Made by a program: the position numbers and the translations under genes. From a virus: a stretch of DNA of 28,316 nt. Location: positions 1 through 28,316 of IMG/VR virus record IMGVR_UViG_3300043409_000317; one strand, 5' to 3'. Positions 15,184-20,946 of this stretch are shown piece after piece (the stretch's first letter is position 1; each line of letters begins with the position of its first letter). Under the pieces are notes generated by a model, which was not told where the DNA came from, searched no databases, and saw only the letters and a program-made list of their open reading frames with translations.

Positions 15184-15352
15184 TCGGATTTAACGACCAG
15201 TTAATGCGGTTTTAGCGGTGATTAAGCATTATATTTACCGCACGTGAATGATGCAAAAGATGTTGCAATGGTGCAACGTGAGATGCAACAAGACCTTTAC
15301 CCATAAGCGGACATTTTTGTCCGATTAGCTATTAGCCCTGAAAATGTAATAT
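15184..15352 (+). other. Intergenic region between holin and endolysin with two hairpins
   Basis: No convincing gene is present. GTTGCA-ATGG-TGCAAC (15262-15277) and CGGACA-TTTT-TGTCCG (15308-15323) are perfect inverted repeats. GATGCAA occurs twice nearby. A 26-codon open frame (15248-15328, with two Cys) lacks an RBS. The second hairpin is not followed by a U-tract, so it is not a classic terminator; it may tune endolysin expression. Confidence 0.45.
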
Positions 15353-15832
15353 ATGCGTATCTCCCAACAAGGCATTGACCTAATCAAGAGTTTTGAGGGA
15401 TGCAGACTAAAACCATACCTCTGCCCTGCTAAAAAATTTACAGTCGGTTATGGTCATGTTCTAGGGAATGGTGCTACACTAGCAGAAGCGGATAATCGCC
15501 TATTTACCAAGGAGGAAGTTGATGTTTTACTTAGAACAGATTTGGCAAGATTTGAACGCGGTGTGCTACGCTACTGTACCGTGCCTCTCACTCAATCTCA
15601 GTTTGATGCTCTTGTTAGCTGGTCTTATAACCTTGGGCTGGGGACACTCCAACGCAGTACGATGCGACAAAAAATTCTCCGAAAAGATGGAGAAGCTGCA
15701 TCGAAGGAATTACTCAAATATGACAAAGTAGGCGGTAAGGCTATAAAAGGCTTGACCAGACGAAGGCAAGCCGAGTACCGATTATTCACCCAATTAGACC
15801 CGATTACAGATACTTCGACTTCAGATACTTGA
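15353..15832 (+). CDS. Endolysin, GH24 lysozyme (muramidase)
   Basis: A 159-residue protein that cleaves the glycan of peptidoglycan. F14-E15-GCRLKPY holds the catalytic Glu; FT30VGYGH follows. The spacing E15-(8)-C24-(5)-T30 equals that of T4 lysozyme (E11, D20, T26), but Cys replaces the Asp, a variant known from other phage endolysins. LTQSQFDALVSWSYNLG and GLTRRRQAEYRLF are also typical. No signal or SAR segment is seen, so release depends on the holin. The RBS before ATG 15353 is weak. Its last 29 bases overlap the convergent phosphoesterase gene. Confidence 0.92.
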   Translation: MRISQQGIDLIKSFEGCRLKPYLCPAKKFTVGYGHVLGNGATLAEADNRLFTKEEVDVLLRTDLARFERGVLRYCTVPLTQSQFDALVSWSYNLGLGTLQRSTMRQKILRKDGEAASKELLKYDKVGGKAIKGLTRRRQAEYRLFTQLDPITDTSTSDT

Positions 15833-16583
15833 TACTTAAAGCCATCTCGTCAAATTGACCGTTGGGCTGTACGTCATTTAGCATATAACACCCTCTCCAA
15901 TGCTGATTGGTCTGAGCATTGAGATAGCCTTCGTCATGCTCATAGCACGATCCTGCCAATATAGCCGTTAACTCTACTCCATCTGCCCTCTTGCCGTAGC
16001 TAATCAATCTACCCTGTTGGTGGAAGGCAAAGCAACTCTGGTGCAGTTTAGTCAGCAAAGCAGCAGCCGAGCAGATAGGTCTACCCATAATCCCAGAAGT
16101 AAAGTAGTGAGAATAAGCAATACCATCGATAGTAACCACCTCTAGGAATGGGTATATCTGCCAACCATGCCTGTAATACTGCAAGTCATTAATCCCAATC
16201 AACCCATCTAGCTTACGATCAGCGTTAATAGCGCGATTTATACGGTGTTCGTGATTCCCTAGCGTTAGATGTAGTTCAGGATGCCAAGGCTTCTCTACAC
16301 CCTTCTTATGCTGTCTGTGGATCTCTGCGTGGATAGGCTTCATCAAGGTATCCATAGCTAACCTGGCTGCTTGAATATCAGCCCAGTACGTTCTACCCTC
16401 GAACTCCTTCTTACCCACATCAAAACTAGAGAGGGATGGCATATCCGCGAAATCCCCACCACAGACTATGACATCTGGTTGCTTATCCGCTGCGAATCGA
16501 CCTATTGCGGTTAAAAATGCAAAATCAATACCACTTTTAGCTTGTACGTCTGGAATAACTAAGTGCCTACGCGATTTAGTCAT
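15804..16583 (-). CDS. Calcineurin-like metallophosphoesterase
   Basis: A 259-residue enzyme candidate. Metal-binding motifs are in order: PD12VQ, GGD44FAD, LGN110HEHR (residues 108-114) and SH159YFTSG. These match the two-metal phosphoesterase fold (SbcD/Mre11, phosphatases and phage homologues). RBS AGGAGA precedes ATG at 16583. It is the last gene of the leftward recombination operon, which makes a nucleic-acid substrate plausible, though a nucleotide or protein phosphatase role cannot be excluded. The 3' end overlaps the convergent endolysin gene by 29 bases. Confidence 0.85.
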   Translation of the reverse strand: MTKSRRHLVIPDVQAKSGIDFAFLTAIGRFAADKQPDVIVCGGDFADMPSLSSFDVGKKEFEGRTYWADIQAARLAMDTLMKPIHAEIHRQHKKGVEKPWHPELHLTLGNHEHRINRAINADRKLDGLIGINDLQYYRHGWQIYPFLEVVTIDGIAYSHYFTSGIMGRPICSAAALLTKLHQSCFAFHQQGRLISYGKRADGVELTAILAGSCYEHDEGYLNAQTNQHWRGCYMLNDVQPNGQFDEMALSIKYLKSKYL

Positions 16584-16591
16584 GCTATCTC

Positions 16592-16933
16592 CTATAACTC
16601 TAATGGGTCGAATCCGAACTCTAGTGCGATTGCCGTACTCCTTCTCAGGAAGTAAGCATCATGGAGGAGGTACTTGTAGGGATGCTCGCCACGACACATA
16701 TGGATAATCTCATGGCAAAGCGTTTTCTGGATGGTTGCAAGATGGGAAGATTTAGCCCTCGAAATAGTGATGATATGCTTATCACCATCATGGCAGTAAG
16801 AGCCTAGACAGTCTAGTGCATCGTCTATCTCGAAGGTTATATCTTCAACTGGTGGTAGTTTCCAACGGTTCAACGGCCTCATTCCCTTGAACATGACATA
16901 CATATTCGCAAGGTCTTTTGGCTTAATGTGCAT
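16592..16933 (-). CDS. SprT-like zinc metallopeptidase-type protein
   Basis: A 113-residue protein with an HExxH motif, LCH74EIIH78, and a third possible ligand in LLH91DAYF. The segment before it (DKHIITISRAKSSHLATIQK) is like the strand-helix entry of SprT/Spartan-type domains, although the usual zinc ribbon is missing. In phages such proteins lie in DNA-processing operons, as here, and might remove DNA-bound proteins. ATG 16933 shares a base with the previous stop (TAATG). Activity is inferred from the motif only. Confidence 0.65.
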   Translation of the reverse strand: MHIKPKDLANMYVMFKGMRPLNRWKLPPVEDITFEIDDALDCLGSYCHDGDKHIITISRAKSSHLATIQKTLCHEIIHMCRGEHPYKYLLHDAYFLRRSTAIALEFGFDPLEL

Positions 16934-17106
16934 TACTTATGACACCTTCTGGGGAAGCCCATCGTATCAGCCGAGCATTTCATGGTAACTTTAATGTCGG
17001 TTAAGTGTGATGGTGTAGGGGTAAAGTTATTCTGCAAAACGTGCTTACCCTTCGCCTGTAGCATGGCTAGTGATTTAGCCCTCTCGCGTTCGTTATGTTC
17101 GGTCAT
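16933..17106 (-). CDS. Small protein of the leftward operon (57 aa)
   Basis: Not recognised. The protein begins MTEHNERERAKSLAMLQAKG and ends MGFPRRCHK, with two Cys (44 and 55). The start ATG 17106 overlaps the stop of the 48-residue gene upstream (ATGA), and its TAA overlaps the start of the metallopeptidase-like gene (TAATG). This tight fit on both sides, not the protein sequence, is the main evidence that it is real. Confidence 0.65.
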   Translation of the reverse strand: MTEHNERERAKSLAMLQAKGKHVLQNNFTPTPSHLTDIKVTMKCSADTMGFPRRCHK

Positions 17107-17249
17107 TTTACGTTCTCCAGGATAGCGTTCGCATACTCACGAACAAGTTTCATGTATGCCTCTTGAGCAGCTAGGTATTGATCTCCCAGAACTTGTACCT
17201 TCTGGCGAGCCATATCAAGCCTAGCCTTAATTTTATCGACTTCGGTCAT
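17103..17249 (-). CDS. Small helical protein of the leftward operon (48 aa)
   Basis: Not recognised. The protein (MTEVDKIKARLDMARQKVQV, then LGDQYLAAQEAYMKLVREYA) is predicted by eye to be one long charged helix or coiled coil. ATG 17249 overlaps the Gp157-like stop (ATGA) and its own stop overlaps the next start in the same way. It may be a partner of the Gp157-like or SSB protein. Confidence 0.7.
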   Translation of the reverse strand: MTEVDKIKARLDMARQKVQVLGDQYLAAQEAYMKLVREYANAILENVK

Positions 17250-17740
17250 TTGATAGTCAACCTGTCTTTATGCGTTAAGACTGCACAGGACACAGGTTCG
17301 CCTCTCAAGATTGCTTCTTTGGCAAGTGTTTTAGACGGTGTTGCGACTGTCTTAATGGTTTTGAAGTCCATAGGAATATCAGCGGTTTCACAAGTCCAGA
17401 CCAATTCAGAATCTCGGAGATAACTAATTGTAGCAGAAAAAGTGCCATCTAGGGCTTTAATCTCCTTAACCCCATGTTCTTTCATGTTTTCCATGAGGTA
17501 CGCTTTCAATCTCTCCTGTTGAGCCTCGATGACCCTCTTTTTCTCCAGTAGAGAGGCTATCGCAGTATCCAGCATTGACACTCCTGCCGACTGATTCTTG
17601 ATATGGGCGCAGACAGCACGTTGCTTGTCAGCCACCACCATCTTAGCATTTTCCCAAGCCTCCATGTCGACAACACCATCGTCATCGACAAAGAGTTCGA
17701 GGGAGGCTAACTGGTCAGCCTGATAAAGTGATATTTTCAT
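17246..17740 (-). CDS. Gp157-like phage protein (Siphovirus Gp157 family)
   Basis: A 164-residue protein. The order - acidic first third (VDDDGVVDMEAWENAKM), long coiled coil (ASLLEKKRVIEAQQERLKAY LMENMKEHG), then a beta part with GTFSATISYLRDSELVW and a C-terminal KTLAKEAILRGEPVSCAVLT - fits the phage Gp157 family (PF05565). Members commonly lie beside SSB and annealing proteins and are thought to assist recombination or resistance; the mechanism is unknown. ATG 17740 overlaps the SSB stop (ATGA), so the two are probably made in step. Confidence 0.8.
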   Translation of the reverse strand: MKISLYQADQLASLELFVDDDGVVDMEAWENAKMVVADKQRAVCAHIKNQSAGVSMLDTAIASLLEKKRVIEAQQERLKAYLMENMKEHGVKEIKALDGTFSATISYLRDSELVWTCETADIPMDFKTIKTVATPSKTLAKEAILRGEPVSCAVLTHKDRLTIK

Positions 17741-18180
17741 CAGAATGGTACATCTTCAAAGTTATCGAAGCCACCATCTCCCTTAGGAATCGATTTGGAA
17801 GCCATTTGAGGGGTCATAGGCGCACGATCTTCTTTTTTACCTGTCAAGGTAACATCCTGAACACGAACCTCGATAGAAGCCCCATCTGAGCCGTCTTCCT
17901 TTTTATACATCCGTAGGCTACATTCTCCCGAAATGGCAACTCCCTGACCCTTCAAAAGATATGGTGCTAGTGAATCAGCCCTCTTACCCCACAATGAGCA
18001 ATTCACCCATTGGGTAGCTGCGTTCTTACCCCATCCAGACTTCACCCCTACGCTAAACGAGCCTACAGAGTTGGATTCGTCATCCATGTTTACTGCAAAT
18101 GATGAAACTGCATCACCCTTTTTGGTGCTACGAACCACGATGTCACGCACTAAATGTCCTGTAAATGTGAATATATTCAT
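17740..18180 (-). CDS. ssb: Single-stranded DNA-binding protein
   Basis: A 146-residue OB-fold protein. The start (MNIFTFTGHLVRDIVVRSTK) and the central WVNCSLWGKRADSLAPYLLK, GQGVAISGE are characteristic of SSB. After a short linker it ends in D-N-F-E-D-V-P-F, the acidic tip by which SSB recruits DNA-processing proteins. RBS AAGGAGAA precedes ATG 18180. It lies between the ERF annealing protein and the Gp157-like protein, and should coat single strands for replication and annealing. Confidence 0.92.
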   Translation of the reverse strand: MNIFTFTGHLVRDIVVRSTKKGDAVSSFAVNMDDESNSVGSFSVGVKSGWGKNAATQWVNCSLWGKRADSLAPYLLKGQGVAISGECSLRMYKKEDGSDGASIEVRVQDVTLTGKKEDRAPMTPQMASKSIPKGDGGFDNFEDVPF

Positions 18181-18184
18181 AGTG

Positions 18185-18787
18185 TTATTCTCCTTTGGTT
18201 AATTGTAGTTTACGAGCATCTTTAGCTTCAATGATACGCGGATGGTGCTGTTTACCACACATGGCCATTGCTGCATCAAAGTTGGACTTGAGCAACTCCA
18301 TGTTTGCTGACGAACGTACTGCCTTAATCAGATTAACTGCATCATCTGTACCGACTGCTGCGGAGGCATCTAGGGCATCATGCTCGACTATCTCCATAGC
18401 CGTGACCCAGAGATACCTACGCTGATAGGTCTGGACTGCGCCTATGTTCTGGACTTCATGGCAACCTTTGAGGGCTGCTGACCCCATTGGGCTTGTAATG
18501 ACCAGTTCTCCACCACCCTCAGTATCAATGATCGTGAGTGTAGCTGTGTCTGCTGTGAACGAGATTGCCGAACACAAACCCAGTTCGTAGAATATCTGCT
18601 GGATGCTAGGCAAAAAATCTCCCAGTTCAAAATACTGGTACTTTGCGAAGGAATTTACACCTGACTTCTTGAGGGGGAGTGCTGCTAGTTGTTGCCTGGC
18701 CTCCATCAACTTACGATAGACACCCAGGTAAGCCATCTGCTGCTGTGCTTCCTGTTCCTGCTGTTGCTGACCGTTATCATCTCTCAT
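18185..18787 (-). CDS. ERF-family single-strand annealing protein
   Basis: A 200-residue recombinase. After a Gln-rich start (residues 7-17), the family pattern is clear: LAALPLKKSGVNSFAKYQYF (34-53), ELGDFLPSIQQ, and GAVQTYQRRYLWVTAMEI (116-133), the conserved ERF block. It should anneal complementary strands, allowing genome circularisation or repair by recombination, with SSB from the next gene. RBS AGAGGAGA lies before ATG 18787 inside a 30-bp sequence that is repeated exactly, in the other direction, at 21291-21320. It is the first gene of the leftward operon. Confidence 0.9.
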   Translation of the reverse strand: MRDDNGQQQQEQEAQQQMAYLGVYRKLMEARQQLAALPLKKSGVNSFAKYQYFELGDFLPSIQQIFYELGLCSAISFTADTATLTIIDTEGGGELVITSPMGSAALKGCHEVQNIGAVQTYQRRYLWVTAMEIVEHDALDASAAVGTDDAVNLIKAVRSSANMELLKSNFDAAMAMCGKQHHPRIIEAKDARKLQLTKGE

Positions 18788-18813
18788 TTTGATTCTCCTC
18801 TGTGGTTAATGTT
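18784..18813 (-). repeat. 30-bp leader/RBS/start repeat, copy 1 (before ERF gene)
   Basis: Read leftward, the element starts AACATTAACC, carries RBS AGAGGAGA and ends with the start codon plus one base (ATGA). It is identical over all 30 bases to 21291-21320, which is rightward. The identity stops exactly at both ends: neighbouring bases differ. Confidence 0.9.
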
Positions 18814-18823
18814 GCAGACTGAC

Positions 18824-18851
18824 AGTATCACACTTTTAGACAAGTGTGTAA
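18824..18851 (-). promoter_or_regulatory. Leftward promoter with palindromic operator
   Basis: On the minus strand, TTACAC (18851-18846) and GATACT (18829-18824) are 16 bases apart, a weak sigma-70 match. CACACTT (18829-18835) and AAGTGTG (18842-18848) form a perfect 7-bp inverted repeat around 6 bases, lying almost exactly between the two hexamers. That is the layout of a repressor operator. The expected transcript start lies next to the 30-bp leader repeat. Confidence 0.5.
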
Positions 18852-18888
18852 GTATTTTGTGGTAGCCTATACCGAGCCTAAGTAGGGT

Positions 18889-18938
18889 AGGCAAACTTGT
18901 TGCCGAACTTGCCTAACTTTTTTGCCTAATTTGCCTAG
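18889..18938. repeat. Array of TTGCC-type 9-mers
   Basis: TTGCCGAAC (18900), TTGCCTAAC (18909), TTGCCTAAT (18922) and TTGCCTAGT (18931) are two tandem pairs split by four T. TAGGCAAAC just before (18889-18897) is the same unit inverted. Regular repeats at one place in a control region point to a multi-site DNA-binding protein, either a replication initiator or a regulator. Confidence 0.65.
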
Positions 18939-18941
18939 TGT

Positions 18942-18973
18942 CCATATTCTGTATCGCTCCATATTCTGGAGCG
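18942..18973. repeat. 10-bp direct repeat overlapping a 6-bp hairpin
   Basis: CCATATTCTG occurs at 18942-18951 and 18959-18968. The second copy lies within CGCTCC-ATATTCT-GGAGCG (18955-18973), a perfect 6-bp stem. No U-tract follows on either strand, so a binding site is more likely than a terminator. Confidence 0.55.
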
Positions 18974-19097
18974 TGAAAAAAGTGTTGCCTGTAGGGGGTA
19001 TATACATTCAAGGTAGGGTAGCCTACCCCAACCACGTTATCCCCAGCCCCACCCCCTCAAAACGCGTTTAAATGGCATACCTATATACGAGTGTGGG

Positions 19098-19165
19098 TAG
19101 ACAACATGGCCAACACACTCAAGATGTCCAACATGGCCACATAAATAACTTGGACACCTTGGCCA
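19098..19165. repeat. Three 15-bp iteron-like repeats (period 26-27 bp)
   Basis: TAGACAACATGGCCA (19098-19112), TGTCCAACATGGCCA (19125-19139) and TGGACACCTTGGCCA (19151-19165) share the core CA..WTGGCCA. Starts are 27 and 26 bp apart, about two and a half helix turns. Each unit contains the self-complementary TGGCCA. The arrangement resembles iterons or cooperative operator sites ahead of the replication genes. Confidence 0.65.
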
Positions 19166-19185
19166 CCTTACCTAAAAGAAAATAC

Positions 19186-19215
19186 TTGTTGGCAAAGTAA
19201 AATCTGTGGTACAGT
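19186..19215 (+). promoter_or_regulatory. Rightward promoter candidate for the replication operon
   Basis: TTGTTG (19186-19191) and TACAGT (19210-19215) are separated by 18 bases. It lies between the 15-bp repeats and the long hairpin RNA, so transcripts would begin shortly before the hairpin. CTGCA-TCT-TGCAG follows at 19220-19232. Confidence 0.4.
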
Positions 19216-19253
19216 TCAACTGCATCTTGCAGGTGCATTGAAATAAGATAAGC

Positions 19254-19346
19254 AAGACTTCATAAACACCCTGACGGTTTTTGCTTCTCTTTCCGTTCTG
19301 CAAGCCCCTAGAAATAGTGGCAGGGTGTTTTTGAAGTCTTTTTGCA
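19254..19346 (+). ncRNA. Long hairpin RNA with U-tract: leader attenuator or small RNA
   Basis: The left arm 19254-19273 (AAGACTTCATAAACACCCTG) pairs with the right arm 19321-19340 (CAGGGTGTTTTTGAAGTCTT) with a single mismatch in 20 pairs. A 47-base loop lies between them and contains further short complements (ACGG/CCGT). TTTTT follows the stem. The RBS of the first rightward gene (GGAGG) begins only 10 bases after this. It could be a terminator-attenuator in the leader of the operon, or the 3' end of a separate short RNA. Confidence 0.55.
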
Positions 19347-19364
19347 TTTTAAATTGGAGGAATT

Positions 19365-19586
19365 ATGAAACTGAAAGAAACAGTAGCAACGCTGACCTTT
19401 ATTTCTGATACTGGATACTATGTAATAAGTCAACCAGAAGTGTGTTCCCACACAGGCGATACAATATATTCAAACATTGTTCTATCACCAGAACAGATGC
19501 GCCCAATTATCGTGGACATGGAGTCAAAACTTATATACGCAGACGAATGGTGGTCTACCCAAGGCAGCGAAGAAAGCGAGGTATAG
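19365..19586 (+). CDS. Small hypothetical protein, first gene of rightward operon
   Basis: A 73-residue protein, not recognised. It begins MKLKETVATLTFISDTGYYV and has an acidic C-terminus (STQGSEESEV). It alternates short strands with no membrane segment. The RBS TTGGAGGAATT is the strongest in this area, suggesting abundant early expression. It ends one base before the replication initiator gene. A role in early host take-over or regulation would fit its place but cannot be shown. Confidence 0.7.
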   Translation: MKLKETVATLTFISDTGYYVISQPEVCSHTGDTIYSNIVLSPEQMRPIIVDMESKLIYADEWWSTQGSEESEV

Positions 19587-19587
19587 G

Positions 19588-20379
19588 ATGCAATATTACA
19601 AACACCATATTGGTGACTTCATCAAGGACACATCAAATCTTGATGACCACCAATCCATGACCTACTTACGGATGTTATGGAAGTATTACCTAGACGAATC
19701 ACCTTTATCTGGATCATGCGAAGATATTGCGTTTACTGTGCGTTCGGATGAAAAAACGGTGCGAACGCTTCTCAAGCATTTTTTTATCTCCAGAGATGGT
19801 GCGTGGATTCATATTCGCTGCGAGAGGGAAATTAAAGGGTTTTACGATAAATCAGAGAAGGCTAGAGCATCTGCCAAATCCCGATGGGATGCCAATACTA
19901 TGCAAACGCAATGCGAACGCATAGCGAACGCATCCAAAATTGATGCGAACGTACCGAAAAGTGATGCGGATTGTATGCTACCCATAACCCATAACCCACT
20001 ACCCATTATAAAAACAAAAACAACTACAGCAAAGATGCCTACACCTGACGGTGTATCTCCTGAGTTATGGTCTGATTACTTGTCTGTAAGAAAAGGCAAG
20101 CCAATGACACAGACGGCACTAAACGGCATCGCAAGGGAAGCAACCAAAGCTGGGCTATCTCTGGAAGCTGGCCTTAGAGTTTGTGCCGAACGTGGTTGGT
20201 CAGGATTAAAAGCTGAATGGCTGGATGACAAGAAGCTGACCGTACACCAACAGCAGATGCAAGCGTTTGCTAGAGGTATTGGGATAGGTCGTACACAGGA
20301 AGTACCACACTATGAACATGAAGCCATTCAAATCTTTGACAACCCACAACTGGAGGACAATAGCCATGAGCAATTCTGA
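19588..20379 (+). CDS. Replication initiator-type protein, DUF1376 N-terminus
   Basis: A 263-residue protein. I start it at ATG 19588 (MQYYKHHIGDFIKDTSNLDD) just after the previous stop with AGG upstream. Residues 1-90 are the DUF1376 / YdaU winged-helix-like domain (HQSMTYLRMLWKYYLDESPL, then a helix-turn-helix with EKTVRTLLKHFF). Residues 95-150 are a polar linker encoded by repeated DNA. Residues 155-225 (GVSPELWSDYLSVRKGKPMT, GLSLEAGLRVCAERGW.GLKAEWL) are typical of phage O-like replication proteins. It precedes a P-like helicase-loader gene, matching the O-P gene order of lambdoid phages. It probably binds the origin. Confidence 0.8.
   Translation: MQYYKHHIGDFIKDTSNLDDHQSMTYLRMLWKYYLDESPLSGSCEDIAFTVRSDEKTVRTLLKHFFISRDGAWIHIRCEREIKGFYDKSEKARASAKSRWDANTMQTQCERIANASKIDANVPKSDADCMLPITHNPLPIIKTKTTTAKMPTPDGVSPELWSDYLSVRKGKPMTQTALNGIAREATKAGLSLEAGLRVCAERGWSGLKAEWLDDKKLTVHQQQMQAFARGIGIGRTQEVPHYEHEAIQIFDNPQLEDNSHEQF
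19900..20008 (+). repeat. Iteron-like repeats inside the replication gene: candidate origin
   Basis: ATGCAAACGCA (19900), ATGCGAACGCA (19911) and TAGCGAACGCA (19922) are tandem 11-mers; after 10 bases ATGCGAACGTA follows (19943), and after another 10 the degenerate ATGCGGATTGT (19964). Then come four 7-mers: CCCATAA, CCCATAA, CCCACTA, CCCATTA (19981-20008), and an A-rich tract to about 20032. This mirrors the phage lambda origin, where iterons and an A/T-rich segment lie within the initiator gene O. Origin function is inferred. Confidence 0.6.
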
Positions 20380-20770
20380 CCATAAGCCACTACCGTTTAG
20401 CTGGATTGAGGAGATATTTCAAACCATGTTCAACAACTACGGAAGCGAGTTTGCCCGAAAGTGGTCATCTGGTGTACTGGATGCTCATAAGAACGATGAG
20501 GGATTACAAAGTATCAAAAAGGCTTGGTGTGTGAAGCTAGGAGGCTTTGTAAACGACAAGGGTGCTATCAAGAACGCGCTATTGAACTTACCAGAGCATC
20601 CGCCTAGCTTACCTGCTTTTGAAGCCCTATGTAAGCAGTTCAGAACCACAGAAGCGTACCATGCTCTGCCAAACCACCTATCTGAAACTGCTATTGCCAA
20701 TGGTAAAAAGCAACTAGCAAGTATTATGCGTATGTTGGAAACATCAAAACTACTCAAGGAGGCCAAATGA
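20366..20770 (+). CDS. Helicase-loader candidate (phage replication protein P-like)
   Basis: A 134-residue protein. I start it at ATG 20366 (MSNSDHKPLPFSWIEEIFQT), where GGAGG lies upstream and the gene overlaps the initiator gene by 14 bases. WIEEIFQTMFNNYGSEFARK, then IKKAWCVKLGGF, a short helix, and PPSLPAFEALCKQF are the pattern of phage P-like replication proteins, which recruit the host DnaB helicase. The gene is shorter than lambda P (about 230 residues), so only the part common to small members is present. Its stop overlaps the next start. Confidence 0.7.
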   Translation: MSNSDHKPLPFSWIEEIFQTMFNNYGSEFARKWSSGVLDAHKNDEGLQSIKKAWCVKLGGFVNDKGAIKNALLNLPEHPPSLPAFEALCKQFRTTEAYHALPNHLSETAIANGKKQLASIMRMLETSKLLKEAK

Positions 20771-20946
20771 TGTGGAAACAGACTAGCCCAGTAAGTATCG
20801 TAGAAACCGAAGGCGATTGGCACATAGACAGGAACACGGTCTGCGGAGTAACCAAATACTGCCTGTATCGTGGGCGCGATGTGGTAGGCTCTTACGTTAC
20901 TGCTGCGAAGGCCAAAGCAGCCAAACTTGAAATGGAGACAAAATGA
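20770..20946 (+). CDS. Small phage protein (58 aa)
   Basis: Not recognised by name. MWKQTSPVSIVETEGDWHID then a short turn and YCLYRGRDVVGSYVTAAKAK resemble small phage proteins with a two-strand sheet and a C-terminal Ala/Lys helix. AAGGAGG lies 7 bases before ATG 20770; an ATG three bases earlier would add one Met. The stop overlaps the next start (ATGA). It is a link in a chain of coupled early genes. Confidence 0.65.
   Translation: MWKQTSPVSIVETEGDWHIDRNTVCGVTKYCLYRGRDVVGSYVTAAKAKAAKLEMETK

Larger units (their letters stand above)
18788..19364. other. Gene-free control region between divergent operons (577 bp)
   Basis: No credible gene. In order it holds: the ERF leader repeat, a promoter with a 7+7 palindrome (18824-18851), five TTGCC-type 9-mers (18889-18938), a 10-bp direct repeat with hairpin (18942-18973), a palindrome GGGTAGcCTACCC (19016-19028), AAACGCGTTT (19060-19069), three 15-bp repeats (19098-19165), a rightward promoter candidate (19186-19215) and a long hairpin RNA (19254-19346). 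It is the likely early control region and may include replication sites. Confidence 0.8.

Noticed and set aside
15519-15731. A 70-codon frame with a membrane-like stretch inside the endolysin gene, a possible embedded spanin
   Set aside because: The endolysin frame is well conserved here, no lipobox or good RBS is present, and the hydrophobic stretch follows from the codons of the lysozyme helix.
18860-19170. Repeats in the control region as a CRISPR array
   Set aside because: Repeat units are 9-15 bp with no constant 25-40 bp repeat and no unique spacers of similar length.
19104-19200. Leader peptides (12 and 16 codons) reading through the 15-bp repeats
   Set aside because: No RBS, and the short frames are explained by the repeat sequence itself.
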